Below are positions 54,504 to 62,478 of a DNA stretch of 64,000 bases, one piece after another. The position numbers were made by a program, and so were the translations under genes. This stretch comes from Prauserella halophila (GTDB lineage: Bacteria > Actinomycetota > Actinomycetes > Mycobacteriales > Pseudonocardiaceae), in assembly GCF_024171895.1 (NCBI RefSeq), contig NZ_JAMTCQ010000015.1:62001-126000 (forward strand), given 5' to 3'. The notes beneath the pieces are model-generated. The model was not told the origin of the DNA, made no database searches, and saw only the letters and a program-made list of their open reading frames with translations. Numbering within the stretch: the first letter of the stretch is position 1; the number at the start of each line of letters is the position of its first letter.

Positions 54504-54973
54504 TTCATGTACGTCTCGTTGGAGAAGTCCTCGTCGTCCTCGTCGTAGGCGGGCGCGGGCCTGCGCACGGGCTGAGGCTGCGGTGCGGGCGAGGCCGGAG
54601 CGGGCGGGTCCGCTGCGGGCGGTGCGGCCTGCTGCGGCGCCTCCGCGGGCGACGTGGGCTGGGTGGGCCGCTCCGCGTGGGGCGCGGGCCGATCCGCACC
54701 TGCCGTCTCGTCCTCGACGCCGAAGTGCAGCACGTGCTCCTCGTCCTCGCGCGAACGTCCGGTGTCGAAACCGCTGTTCGCGCGCTGGCGCTTGGCCAGT
54801 TCGATGAGGTGTTTCGCCGACCGCTCGGCCACCTCGCCGCGCTGTGACAGGTTCTCCGATGCGCGCTGTTTCGCCTCGGCCGCCTTGCGTTCGCGCAGCG
54901 CCCGCCGGTCGGCCAGTTCCCGGTTGATCTGGTCGAATCGGGCGATCGCAGCCGCCGCCCTGCCCTCAGCCAT
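54500..54973 (-). CDS. charged accessory protein of cassette 3, acidic-aromatic tip (157 aa)
   Basis: Unknown function. The N-terminal half is a charged coiled-coil candidate (AIARFDQINRELADRRALRERKAAEAKQRASENL), followed by a Pro/Ala-rich linker, and the C-terminus is DEDDEDFSNETYMK. The ending aligns with those of 38276 and 58320. ATG 54973 follows AGGAGAGG. It lies 107 bases past the large protein and overlaps the ACP gene, so it bridges the cassette and the ketosynthase set. Confidence 0.72.
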   Translation of the reverse strand: MAEGRAAAAIARFDQINRELADRRALRERKAAEAKQRASENLSQRGEVAERSAKHLIELAKRQRANSGFDTGRSREDEEHVLHFGVEDETAGADRPAPHAERPTQPTSPAEAPQQAAPPAADPPAPASPAPQPQPVRRPAPAYDEDDEDFSNETYMK

Positions 54974-55080
54974 GAACCTCTCCTGCTGTCATGTCCTCCC
55001 CCGCCGGAGTATCACTCGTCGCAGTGCGCTCGTTCGTCGTGCGCTCGTTCGTCGCAGTGCGCTCACTGGTCCTGGCGCGC

Positions 55081-57558
55081 TCACTTGTCGTACCGCACCG
55101 CGGGCGGGTCGTCGCCGATCGTGCCCGTGATGGCCTGCGGGGACTCCGAACCGTCGAACAGTCCGCCGTCGATGCGGTAGCTCGACGTCCGCGCCTCGCC
55201 ACCGCCGCCCTGGCCACCTGCTCCGGCACCGCCCATGGGCGCACCCATCATGCCGCCGCCCATGCCGGCGCGGCCGCCGGTCCCCGAGCCACCGGCACCA
55301 CCGGCCTCGCCACCCGACGGGGCCGCAGCCGCCGCCGGTGCGCCGCTCGCGGGAGGCGCACCGGTCGTGGCGCTCGTCGACGAACCCTCGTCCAACGGCT
55401 GCGGCGGTCCGCCCTCGGCCGAGAACCCGCCGCCTCCGCCGTCGAGGGAGCCCGCACCCGCGCCGATGGAACCGGCACCGGCGCCGATCGAGCCGGAGCC
55501 CGCCGCCCCGCCGCCCGATCCTCCGCCGGAGTCGCCACCGAGGTCACCCAGGTCGCTCGAGCTCGACGAAGGTGGGGTGAACCCGTTCGGCAGCGACGAG
55601 AGCCCGCTGTCGGGGCCGCCGTCCAGTCCGTCGAGCGTGTACGTGGTGGGCTCGCCGTTGCCGTCGTCGACGGTGACGAGCGTCGGGCCGTCCGGACCGT
55701 CGGGCTGTTCGGCGACGAGCTCCATGTCGCCGTCCTCGATGCGGATCTTGCCGTCCGGGTCGGGCCGGTAGACCTTGTCGCCTGCCGCGCCGCCCCCGTC
55801 GCCGGCGCCCGTCGGGCCGAAGTCGCCGCGATCACCGGTGTCGGCACCGGCGTCGCCGGCGTCGTCCCCGGTGCCGAAGTCGAGCTGGTAGTCCTGCAGC
55901 GGGCCGTCGCCGTCGTCGACGGAGATCTCCATCTTGCCGTCGGCGTCCGGCTCGGTGATCTCGAGCTTGTTGTCGCCCTCCTCGACGGTGAGCTTGTCGC
56001 GGTCGCCTCCCGGCCTGCCGAGCAGACTGTCGGGCTCGCCGTCCCCGTCGGTGTCGATGGTCGACTGCGGCGTCGTCACGTCGGGGATCTCGCCGTCGGT
56101 GCCGCTCCCGGGGCCGCCGGTGCCGGACGCCGGCGTCTCGAACTCCGGCGCCTCGGGGGTCGAGACCTCCGGCGTCGGCGTGGCCGGGGCGCCGCCTCCG
56201 CCCGACGCACCGCCACCGGGGCTGCCGCCGCCCGGGGTGGACACGCCCGGCCCCGGGGTCGGCACGTCCGGCGTACTCGCTCCGCCTCCGGGGGTTCCCA
56301 CGCCCGCGTCGACGCCGGGCTGCTGACCACCCGGTTGCGTGCCGCCCGGCTGGTTGGGGAAGCCGTTCTCGTACGCGCCGAGGTACTCGTTGAGCGTGCC
56401 GTAGGCCTGGTCGACGGCTTCCTTCGTCGACTCGCACAGCGACGTGAACGACGAGTACAGGTTGTCGTACAGGTCGACGTTCCACGATTCGCGGATCCAC
56501 GTCTTGCATTCGGTCTGGACGAGTTCCTTGTTCTCGTCGTTGAGACCGCAGTTGTCGGCGCGGATCGTGGATTCGAGGTTGGAACCGCACACCGAGTCGA
56601 CCCACGCGGCCACTTCGAGGACCTCGTCCTGGCTGTCGAAGTCGCCCTTCGCGAGGGCCATGACCTTCCTTGCGGTCTCCGGTGTGGCCTGGCCGACGGT
56701 CGGTGTGTACAGCTGCATGACCTGCTCGGCCTTCTGCTTGACCGAGTCGAACACCGTGCGGACGGCGGTCTCGATCACCTGGGAGGCGCCGGACAGGTGC
56801 TCAAGCAGGTCGGTCGAGTTCGGTTCGATGTCCTCGTTGTAGCGCTGGTACGACGTGTTGGCCGCGTCGCCGGTCCAGTCGCGATACAGCGAGTTGAGGT
56901 CCTCCTGGGTGCTCTGCTGCAGCCCCTCCAGCGTGCCGAACGCCTTCTTCAGCTGCTCGGCGTCGTCGAGGAACTTCTGGAAGTCGATGCCGCCCTGCTG
57001 CCAGTACTGTTCCTTGATGTCCGAGGCGTAGTCGAGCGGGCCGTCGATGTGCTGCGAATCGGCCGGGACCTCCGCGTCGATCGGCAGGAACTTGTGGAAC
57101 GTGTCCAGCGCGTCCTCGGCCAGTTCGAGCAGCTCGTCGGAAGTGGTGACACCGGTCGTCGTCGACGAGGACGACGGGCCGGGCGGCTGTGCCTGCTCGA
57201 GCTCTTCCTTGTTCTCGTCGAGCTTCGACTCGACCTGGTCGCCGCGGTAGCTGCCTTCCTCCGACTCTTCGCGCGCCTTGTCGTAGGGGTCCTTGTCGCT
57301 GTCGTAGCCCTGGTAGCTGCGCCAGTCGCCGCCACCGTAGGGACCACCGCCGTAGGGACTGCCGCCGTACGGATCGCCCTGCGGAGTGGACGAGACGTTG
57401 TACTTCTCGTAATAGGACTCGGCGGAGTCGTTGCCGTCGCCCGCCATCGCGTAGTGCCCGAGGACCGCCTGCTTGGTGTCGGCGGAGACATGGGGATCGT
57501 CGAGGATCTCCTTCGTCTCGTCCCACGTGTACTTCGGTTCGCTGTCGAAGATGCTCAC
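55081..57558 (-). CDS. large W-x-G protein of cassette 3 (825 aa)
   Basis: Probable type VII-like exported protein. The N-terminus TKEILDDPHVSADTKQAVLGHYAMAG parallels cassette 2. The helical region has LYRDWTGDAANTSYQRYNEDIEP (W-x-G turn, about residue 255) and a long helix (VFDSVKQKAEQVMQLY). A Pro/Gly/Ala-rich linker follows, then two beta-repeats (LTVEEGDNKLEITEPDADGK... and IRIEDGDMELVAEQPDG...) and a Gly-rich stretch with MGGGMMGAPMGG. The last residues are IDGGLFDGSESPQAITGTIG plus an acidic-aromatic end. GTG 57558 overlaps the upstream stop by four bases. No signal peptide. Confidence 0.78.
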   Translation of the reverse strand: MSIFDSEPKYTWDETKEILDDPHVSADTKQAVLGHYAMAGDGNDSAESYYEKYNVSSTPQGDPYGGSPYGGGPYGGGDWRSYQGYDSDKDPYDKAREESEEGSYRGDQVESKLDENKEELEQAQPPGPSSSSTTTGVTTSDELLELAEDALDTFHKFLPIDAEVPADSQHIDGPLDYASDIKEQYWQQGGIDFQKFLDDAEQLKKAFGTLEGLQQSTQEDLNSLYRDWTGDAANTSYQRYNEDIEPNSTDLLEHLSGASQVIETAVRTVFDSVKQKAEQVMQLYTPTVGQATPETARKVMALAKGDFDSQDEVLEVAAWVDSVCGSNLESTIRADNCGLNDENKELVQTECKTWIRESWNVDLYDNLYSSFTSLCESTKEAVDQAYGTLNEYLGAYENGFPNQPGGTQPGGQQPGVDAGVGTPGGGASTPDVPTPGPGVSTPGGGSPGGGASGGGGAPATPTPEVSTPEAPEFETPASGTGGPGSGTDGEIPDVTTPQSTIDTDGDGEPDSLLGRPGGDRDKLTVEEGDNKLEITEPDADGKMEISVDDGDGPLQDYQLDFGTGDDAGDAGADTGDRGDFGPTGAGDGGGAAGDKVYRPDPDGKIRIEDGDMELVAEQPDGPDGPTLVTVDDGNGEPTTYTLDGLDGGPDSGLSSLPNGFTPPSSSSSDLGDLGGDSGGGSGGGAAGSGSIGAGAGSIGAGAGSLDGGGGGFSAEGGPPQPLDEGSSTSATTGAPPASGAPAAAAAPSGGEAGGAGGSGTGGRAGMGGGMMGAPMGGAGAGGQGGGGEARTSSYRIDGGLFDGSESPQAITGTIGDDPPAVRYDK

Positions 57559-57884
57559 AGTCCACTCCCCGCCTGTGAGGCCGCCTGGGCCTGGGAATCC
57601 TCGGCCGAGCCGTACTGCTGCGCGGCCGCGCCGATCGTGCCCGCGAACGACGTCAGCGAGCTGCACATGGCCTGTGCCGCCTCGCCGATCGTCTGGATGC
57701 CGGCCGTGTAGTCGCCGCTGAAGTCGGCGTGTGCCTTGCCGAATCCGTTCTCGCCGACGTTCGACGTGCCGACGTCGGAGACGTCTTCCTGTGCGCTGGC
57801 CGCGGCATCGCTGATGCGTGTGGCTTGGTTCGACATCGAACCCTGGTCGGCCGTATAGCCCTGCGGCGCGTTGACCCCGCTCAC
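57555..57884 (-). CDS. small ESX-like protein of cassette 3 (109 aa)
   Basis: Helical hairpin candidate resembling EspC/DUF2580-type type VII proteins: GFGKAHADFSGDYTAGIQTIGEAAQAMCSSLTSFAGTIGAAAQQ, with YGSAE (YxxxE signal) near the C-terminus. GTG 57884 follows AGGGGGT. First gene of the cassette-3 operon; upstream is a promoter-like block shared with cassette 2. Confidence 0.75.
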   Translation of the reverse strand: MSGVNAPQGYTADQGSMSNQATRISDAAASAQEDVSDVGTSNVGENGFGKAHADFSGDYTAGIQTIGEAAQAMCSSLTSFAGTIGAAAQQYGSAEDSQAQAASQAGSGL

Positions 57885-57962
57885 GTCCGCACCCCCTGGA
57901 ATCGTCGTGGTCCTGACATCGTCTGTGGTCGTCTGCGGGATACGACGCGAGAAGTACCCGAT

Positions 57963-57995
57963 CGGTGCCGTCGCATCTGCACACGAAATGTACCG
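57963..57995 (-). promoter_or_regulatory. upstream element of cassette 3 (shared with cassette 2)
   Basis: Minus strand CGGTACATTTCGTG ... CGGCACCG, 79 bases before the GTG. The cassette-2 counterpart at 62270-62303 has the same blocks with one base more between them. Confidence 0.5.
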
Positions 57996-58130
57996 GGTTG
58001 GGGTGATCGAAGAAACGCGAATCGGACGTACCGGCCCGACGGGGAACGCTGCGGCTGGGGTTGCGCGGGTGGGGCTGTTGCGGGGTGGGCGGCGGCCGGC
58101 CGCGGGTGATGTGGCATGGGCGGACACGCG

Positions 58131-58177
58131 ACGGCGGCGGCCGGCCGGACCGTGGTGATCCGGACGACCGCCGCCGT
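58131..58177 (-). terminator. terminator after cassette 2
   Basis: ACGGCGGCGG (58131-58140) pairs with CCGCCGCCGT (58168-58177), with inner CCGGA/TCCGG pairing, 143 bases past the accessory gene stop. Confidence 0.5.
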
Positions 58178-58319
58178 ATACGTGTGCGGTGCCGCGCGGG
58201 TGGGTATTGCGCCGTGCGGGTGGGTAGCTGCTGCGCCGTGCGGGTAGCTGCTGCGCCGTCGTCACCCGCGTCGTCAGCCCGCGTCGTCAGCGAACGCAGG
58301 TCGCCGACGTGGGTCGTGG

Positions 58320-58781
58320 CTAGACGAACCAGTCCCGATTGGCGAAGTCCTCATCGTCGTCCTCGTCGCGCCGGGGCAGGGCGGGACGCCGGGCCGGCGG
58401 AGTGGACGGCTGCGGAGGCGGTGGTGCGGCCGGGGACTGCGATGCCGGTGCGGCGGGCTGTGCGGGTGCCGCGTCGGCCTGCGCCTCCTCCGACTCGTCA
58501 CCGACGGGGCCGAAGTCCATCGTGCGGCCGCCACCGTCGTCGCGCCGCTGCAACCACTCGTTCTTCGAGTTCGGATCCTCGGCGGCTTCCTTGTTGGCGG
58601 CGATCTGCTCGTCGAGCTCTTTGTTCAATTGCTCGGCAGCTTGCCGACGTTCTTCGACAGCCTCTTCGCGCTCTTGCTCCGCTTGCTCGGCCCATTCGTT
58701 GATCTCTGCAGTTGCCGCACGTAACCGGGCCTGATTTTCGGCGAGCTTTTCCACCAGATCCGGATCTGCATTCTCGACCAC
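58320..58781 (-). CDS. charged accessory protein of cassette 2, acidic-aromatic tip (153 aa)
   Basis: Unknown function. The N-terminal coiled-coil candidate (LVEKLAENQARLRAATAEINEWAEQAEQEREEAVEERRQAAEQL) is followed by a Pro/Ala-rich linker and DEDDDEDFANRDWFV at the end. GTG 58781 is chosen because GAGGGG lies upstream and the length matches the counterparts; a longer frame to 58904 overlaps the preceding gene. It is separated from the large protein by 85 bases. Confidence 0.72.
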   Translation of the reverse strand: MVENADPDLVEKLAENQARLRAATAEINEWAEQAEQEREEAVEERRQAAEQLNKELDEQIAANKEAAEDPNSKNEWLQRRDDGGGRTMDFGPVGDESEEAQADAAPAQPAAPASQSPAAPPPPQPSTPPARRPALPRRDEDDDEDFANRDWFV

Positions 58782-58866
58782 CGACTGCTTCCCCTCTACT
58801 TCGCGAATCCTCGACCGGACGGATTGACCTGGGATTACCAGCCTTGTCCCGGTAATCGATGTGCTG

Positions 58867-61800
58867 TCAGCGACCGAAGGACACAGCGGTTTCGGCGCCC
58901 TCACCGATCGTGCCGGTGATGTGGTTCCCGCCCGCTACTTCACCGAACAGCTCACTGACGGCGTCGAGGATGAACTGGCTCTGCCGTTCCTCGTCGCCGC
59001 CGCCACCGCCGCCACCACCGGCGCCGCCCATGCCGCCGCCCATCATGCCGCCGCCCATACCGGAACCACCGGCACCGCCGCCGCTGTCGCCGGAGCCACC
59101 GGGCCCGCCGCCGTCGCCGGAGTCGTCACCGGCACCGGTGTCCTCGCCCATACCGGCCTCGGCGAGACTGCTGTCGCCCGGCATCTCACCGGCGCCACCG
59201 CCGAGTGCGCCGTCGCCCAGGGACGAACCGAGGCTGGAGGCGGGCGCCGTCGCATCGTCGGCGCCGTTCTCACCGCTCGCCCCGGCGTCACCGCCCGGTG
59301 ACTGGGCTGCGTCCGCCGTGTCGGCCTTCCTCGCGCCACCGTCGTCGGGTCCGGCCGCACCACCGTCGCCGGCCGAGCCCGCCCCGTCGGGGATCGACGA
59401 GCCGGCGCCGCCCGCACCCAGGTCGGGACCCGCGCCGGCCTGTCCGGCTTCGCTCGCCGACGCGACGGACCCGGTTCCACCGGGCGCACTGCCCTCCGCG
59501 GCCGCTCCGGCACCGGCAGTGCCGGAGCCAGTACCGGATCCGGAGTCGGAGTCAGCCCGGGGAGCGCCGTCCTGGCTGCCAAGCTCGTCCATGTCCGGCC
59601 CATCGGCAGCCATGCCGCGGGCCGCGGACTCGACGCCACCGCCGCCGGGGCGAATGCCGCCGCCACTTCCCGCGCCGGACCCGGAGGTCTCCTCCTCGCC
59701 GAGGGTGTAGGTGGTGGGCTCGCCCTTGCCGTCGTCGACCGTCACCTTGGTCGGACCGTCGGGGCCGTCGGGCTGTTCGGCGACGATCTCGGTGTCGCCG
59801 TCCTCGATGCGGATCTTGCCGTCCTCGTCCGGCGTGTGGACCTTCTCGCCCCGGGCACCGCTCGGACCGTCGTCCTGGGTGCCATCGGCGGCCCCGTCAC
59901 CGGACCCCTGCGGACCGAAGTCCTGCCGACCCTGTTCACCGGGAGTCTGGCCCTGACCTGCGTCTTGTCCCTGGCCGGGCTGTCCCGGGCCGGCACCCTG
60001 ACCCGGACCGGCACTCTGCCCCGGGCCGCCGTCGGTCTGTCCACCCGGCTGGGCTCCGCCGGAGGCGTCGTCGCCGCCTCCGAAGTCGAGTTTGTAGTCC
60101 TTGAGCGGGCCGTTGCCGTCGTCGACGGAGATCGCCATCTCGCCGTTGGCATCGGGCTCGGCGAACTCGAACTTCTTGTCGCCCTGCTCGACGGTCAGGG
60201 TGTCACGCTCGACGGCGTCCTTGACGGCCTCGCCGGTCGCCGGATCGATCGGGTACGGCTCGCCGGTCTCCGGGTCGGTTTCGAGCTTGCCGCCCGTGAC
60301 GGGGTTCTTGCCCTCACCTGCTTCACCCGGCTTCGGCTGACCGTTACCGCTTTGATCGGGCAGCTGCTCACCAGCCGCAGCCGGGTCGACCGACGCCGCG
60401 GGGGGAGGGACTGACGACGAGCTGGGAGTCGGGCCAGCCGATGGCGGTGGATTACCACCGGTCATCGGCGGGCCACCGGTCGGCACGGTCTGATTCTCAC
60501 CGGGGACCGCGGACTTGTCGCCACCCTTTCCCATCTGGTCGCCGAACGCCTGCCCCAGATTCTTGTTGAGGGCATTGATCATGTCCGAGTAGTTCGTCTG
60601 GACACCCTGTTGGACGTACTGTTGCCCAAAAGCGTGGAACTGCTCGGCCTTCTGCTCGTAAGCGGCGACGAAGGCCTTCAACTGAGCTTCGGCGTCCTCC
60701 AAGGCCTGCCTGCCACGTGCAAGCTCCTGTTTAGCATTGTAGATATCGACCGTATCCGCAAACTTGTAATCCTGAAAGTCAAAAAATGGCGACTGCTCAC
60801 CAGAAGGGGAAAGCATGCCGAGTAAATTATAGGAAACGTAAGCCTCGGTCATGCTTTCCAGGAAGCCCGGGTCCGTCTTTTCCTGGACCTGCTGAATTCC
60901 GCCGCGAAACTCCTGGCCGACCTTGATCAGGGTGTCGATGTCGGACGGAACAAGACCCGAGATTCTGCCGTTTCCGTACATGTCCAGCACGGCCTTGACG
61001 TACTCGGCCACACATTCCCGCACCGTTTCGATGCCGGCCATCACGCTGTCAGAGGCCGTATTGAGCGCCTGCGAGAGATCACCGGCGTTCTCGTTTATCG
61101 TGTTGTTTCGCTGACTGGCCGCATCTTTGGCATCGCCGACCCACTCGGACGTGCCGTCCTTCCAGGCCCCATGCAGCGATTCCTTCGCCTCACTGACCTT
61201 CTTATGCGTGTCCGACAAAACATTGGAGTCCTGCCAGAAACAATGGAACTCGATGCCGCGAAATTCGTCCAGGCCACTCCGGATGTCGTCCGGCGTATTC
61301 CCGCTGACTGAGTACTTGGCCGACGCGCCCGCTTCCCCCTGACTGGAATTCGGGTTGTTGATCTCGGCCCGGGGCATCTCGCGCTGGCCCTTCTCGCCCG
61401 ATTCCGCGTTATAACCGAGGGACTTGACCTCGGTGTACTTCGGATGAAACTCACTGAAGAGCTTGACGATCAACTTTGCCTTGTCGATGATCTGGTCCGA
61501 GGAGCTGTACGATTTCAGATCCTGCAGACTGCCTTTCGCATCCGAAATTTCTCCCTGATGCGATTCCCGCTGCGCCCTACGAAACGCTCGCTTCCCGTTG
61601 TAAATATTCTCGAGCGGAGCCTCGCCGCCGTCTTTGATGTCTTCCGCGTCGTACCCGTATTTGCTGGAGTACTTGTAGATCTCCTGATGACTGACCACGC
61701 CCGCATTGGACAAAGCCATCAGCATCTGACCGCGATGTTCCGACGAGACATTCGGATCGTCGAGCAGAGCCTTCATCTCGTTCAGATCCGCTTCGGTGAA

Positions 61801-61887
61801 TTCCGATTTGGCCACTTGTTGGACCGCCGCTGTGCGGGCTTCGTCACCAACCATACCGCTCACAGCGAGAGTAGTGCGGTCATCCAT
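58867..61887 (-). CDS. large W-x-G protein of cassette 2 (1006 aa)
   Basis: Probable type VII-like exported protein, paralogue of 55081-57558. The N-terminus MKALLDDPNVSSEHRGQMLM matches that paralogue. A helical domain follows with SEWVGDAKDAASQRNNTINENAG (W-x-G turn, about residue 258). A Pro/Ser/Gly linker leads to two beta-repeats (LTVEQGDKKFEFAEPDANGE... and IRIEDGDTEIVAEQPDG...), a long Gly/Ala/Asp-rich stretch and MGGGMMGGGMGG. The end is LDAVSELFGEVAGGNHITGTIG plus a short tail. The first ~450 codons are less GC-rich than the rest. ATG 61887 follows AGGAGG. Confidence 0.78.
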   Translation of the reverse strand: MDDRTTLAVSGMVGDEARTAAVQQVAKSEFTEADLNEMKALLDDPNVSSEHRGQMLMALSNAGVVSHQEIYKYSSKYGYDAEDIKDGGEAPLENIYNGKRAFRRAQRESHQGEISDAKGSLQDLKSYSSSDQIIDKAKLIVKLFSEFHPKYTEVKSLGYNAESGEKGQREMPRAEINNPNSSQGEAGASAKYSVSGNTPDDIRSGLDEFRGIEFHCFWQDSNVLSDTHKKVSEAKESLHGAWKDGTSEWVGDAKDAASQRNNTINENAGDLSQALNTASDSVMAGIETVRECVAEYVKAVLDMYGNGRISGLVPSDIDTLIKVGQEFRGGIQQVQEKTDPGFLESMTEAYVSYNLLGMLSPSGEQSPFFDFQDYKFADTVDIYNAKQELARGRQALEDAEAQLKAFVAAYEQKAEQFHAFGQQYVQQGVQTNYSDMINALNKNLGQAFGDQMGKGGDKSAVPGENQTVPTGGPPMTGGNPPPSAGPTPSSSSVPPPAASVDPAAAGEQLPDQSGNGQPKPGEAGEGKNPVTGGKLETDPETGEPYPIDPATGEAVKDAVERDTLTVEQGDKKFEFAEPDANGEMAISVDDGNGPLKDYKLDFGGGDDASGGAQPGGQTDGGPGQSAGPGQGAGPGQPGQGQDAGQGQTPGEQGRQDFGPQGSGDGAADGTQDDGPSGARGEKVHTPDEDGKIRIEDGDTEIVAEQPDGPDGPTKVTVDDGKGEPTTYTLGEEETSGSGAGSGGGIRPGGGGVESAARGMAADGPDMDELGSQDGAPRADSDSGSGTGSGTAGAGAAAEGSAPGGTGSVASASEAGQAGAGPDLGAGGAGSSIPDGAGSAGDGGAAGPDDGGARKADTADAAQSPGGDAGASGENGADDATAPASSLGSSLGDGALGGGAGEMPGDSSLAEAGMGEDTGAGDDSGDGGGPGGSGDSGGGAGGSGMGGGMMGGGMGGAGGGGGGGGDEERQSQFILDAVSELFGEVAGGNHITGTIGEGAETAVSFGR

Positions 61888-61889
61888 CG

Positions 61890-62195
61890 TCAGACCTCCT
61901 TCGAGGCGATGGTCTCCGCGCTCACGGCCTCGTCGTCCTCGTAGGCATTAGCGGCCTGCTTCATTTTGTCGCCGAGATCCGCGGCCTGTTCGCCGTACTT
62001 GGTCACGGCATCGCGGTACTTTTCTATCGCCTCCGCATAGGGCTTGGCGGTCTCCGACCACGCCTTGCCGACCTGCGCCTCACCGACGTCGGTCTCCAGC
62101 TTTCCGCCGGCCTCCTTCAGCTGTTCACCATCCTGGGTGTAAGCCTTACCGGCCGCGCGAAGCTTGCCGTAGTTGACTTGTTGACCACCGGCCAT
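61890..62195 (-). CDS. small ESX-like protein of cassette 2 (101 aa)
   Basis: Helical, charged protein (VNYGKLRAAGKAYTQDGEQLKEAGGKL ... WSETAKPYAEAIEKYRDAVTKYG) with YEDDE (YxxxE) near the C-terminus, as expected of WXG100-type partners. ATG 62195 follows GGGGGAGG; a longer frame to 62216 lacks such a site. Its stop is three bases upstream of the large protein start, so they are cotranscribed. Confidence 0.75.
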   Translation of the reverse strand: MAGGQQVNYGKLRAAGKAYTQDGEQLKEAGGKLETDVGEAQVGKAWSETAKPYAEAIEKYRDAVTKYGEQAADLGDKMKQAANAYEDDEAVSAETIASKEV

Positions 62196-62478
62196 CGGTT
62201 CCTCCCCCTGTTGCATGGTCGTGCAGGTCGAGCTTGTTCGTCACGGTTCGGACGCAACACGATGACGTCCGGTGCCGCTACGGATGCTCAGAGAAACATA
62301 CCGAATCGGCCACGTCCACGTCGCACGAACGACGACACTGGTGGCGGACCTCGCCCTCCCGGGCCGGACCATCCCCACAGCGGCACCGCAGGTCATCACA
62401 AGCGCCCCGGCGCCGACGGCGGCCGACGCCCCGCTCGGGCGATCGGCGCCTCTGGTCAACCGGCCTCGGGCATCCGCT
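62196..62478. other. 283-base gap between cassette 2 and glmM
   Basis: Contains the cassette-2 upstream element and otherwise no feature I can identify. Confidence 0.5.
62270..62303 (-). promoter_or_regulatory. upstream element of cassette 2 (shared with cassette 3)
   Basis: Minus strand CGGTATGTTTCTCTGAGCA ... CGGCACCG, 75 bases before the ATG; see 57963-57995. Confidence 0.5.

Larger units (their letters stand above)
57885..58319. other. 435-base gap between cassettes 3 and 2
   Basis: Holds the shared upstream element (57963-57995), the cassette-2 terminator (58131-58177) and, at 58191-58265, copies of a GTGCGGGTGGGTA/GCTGCTGCGCCGTGCGGG repeat. No gene is supported. Confidence 0.6.
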
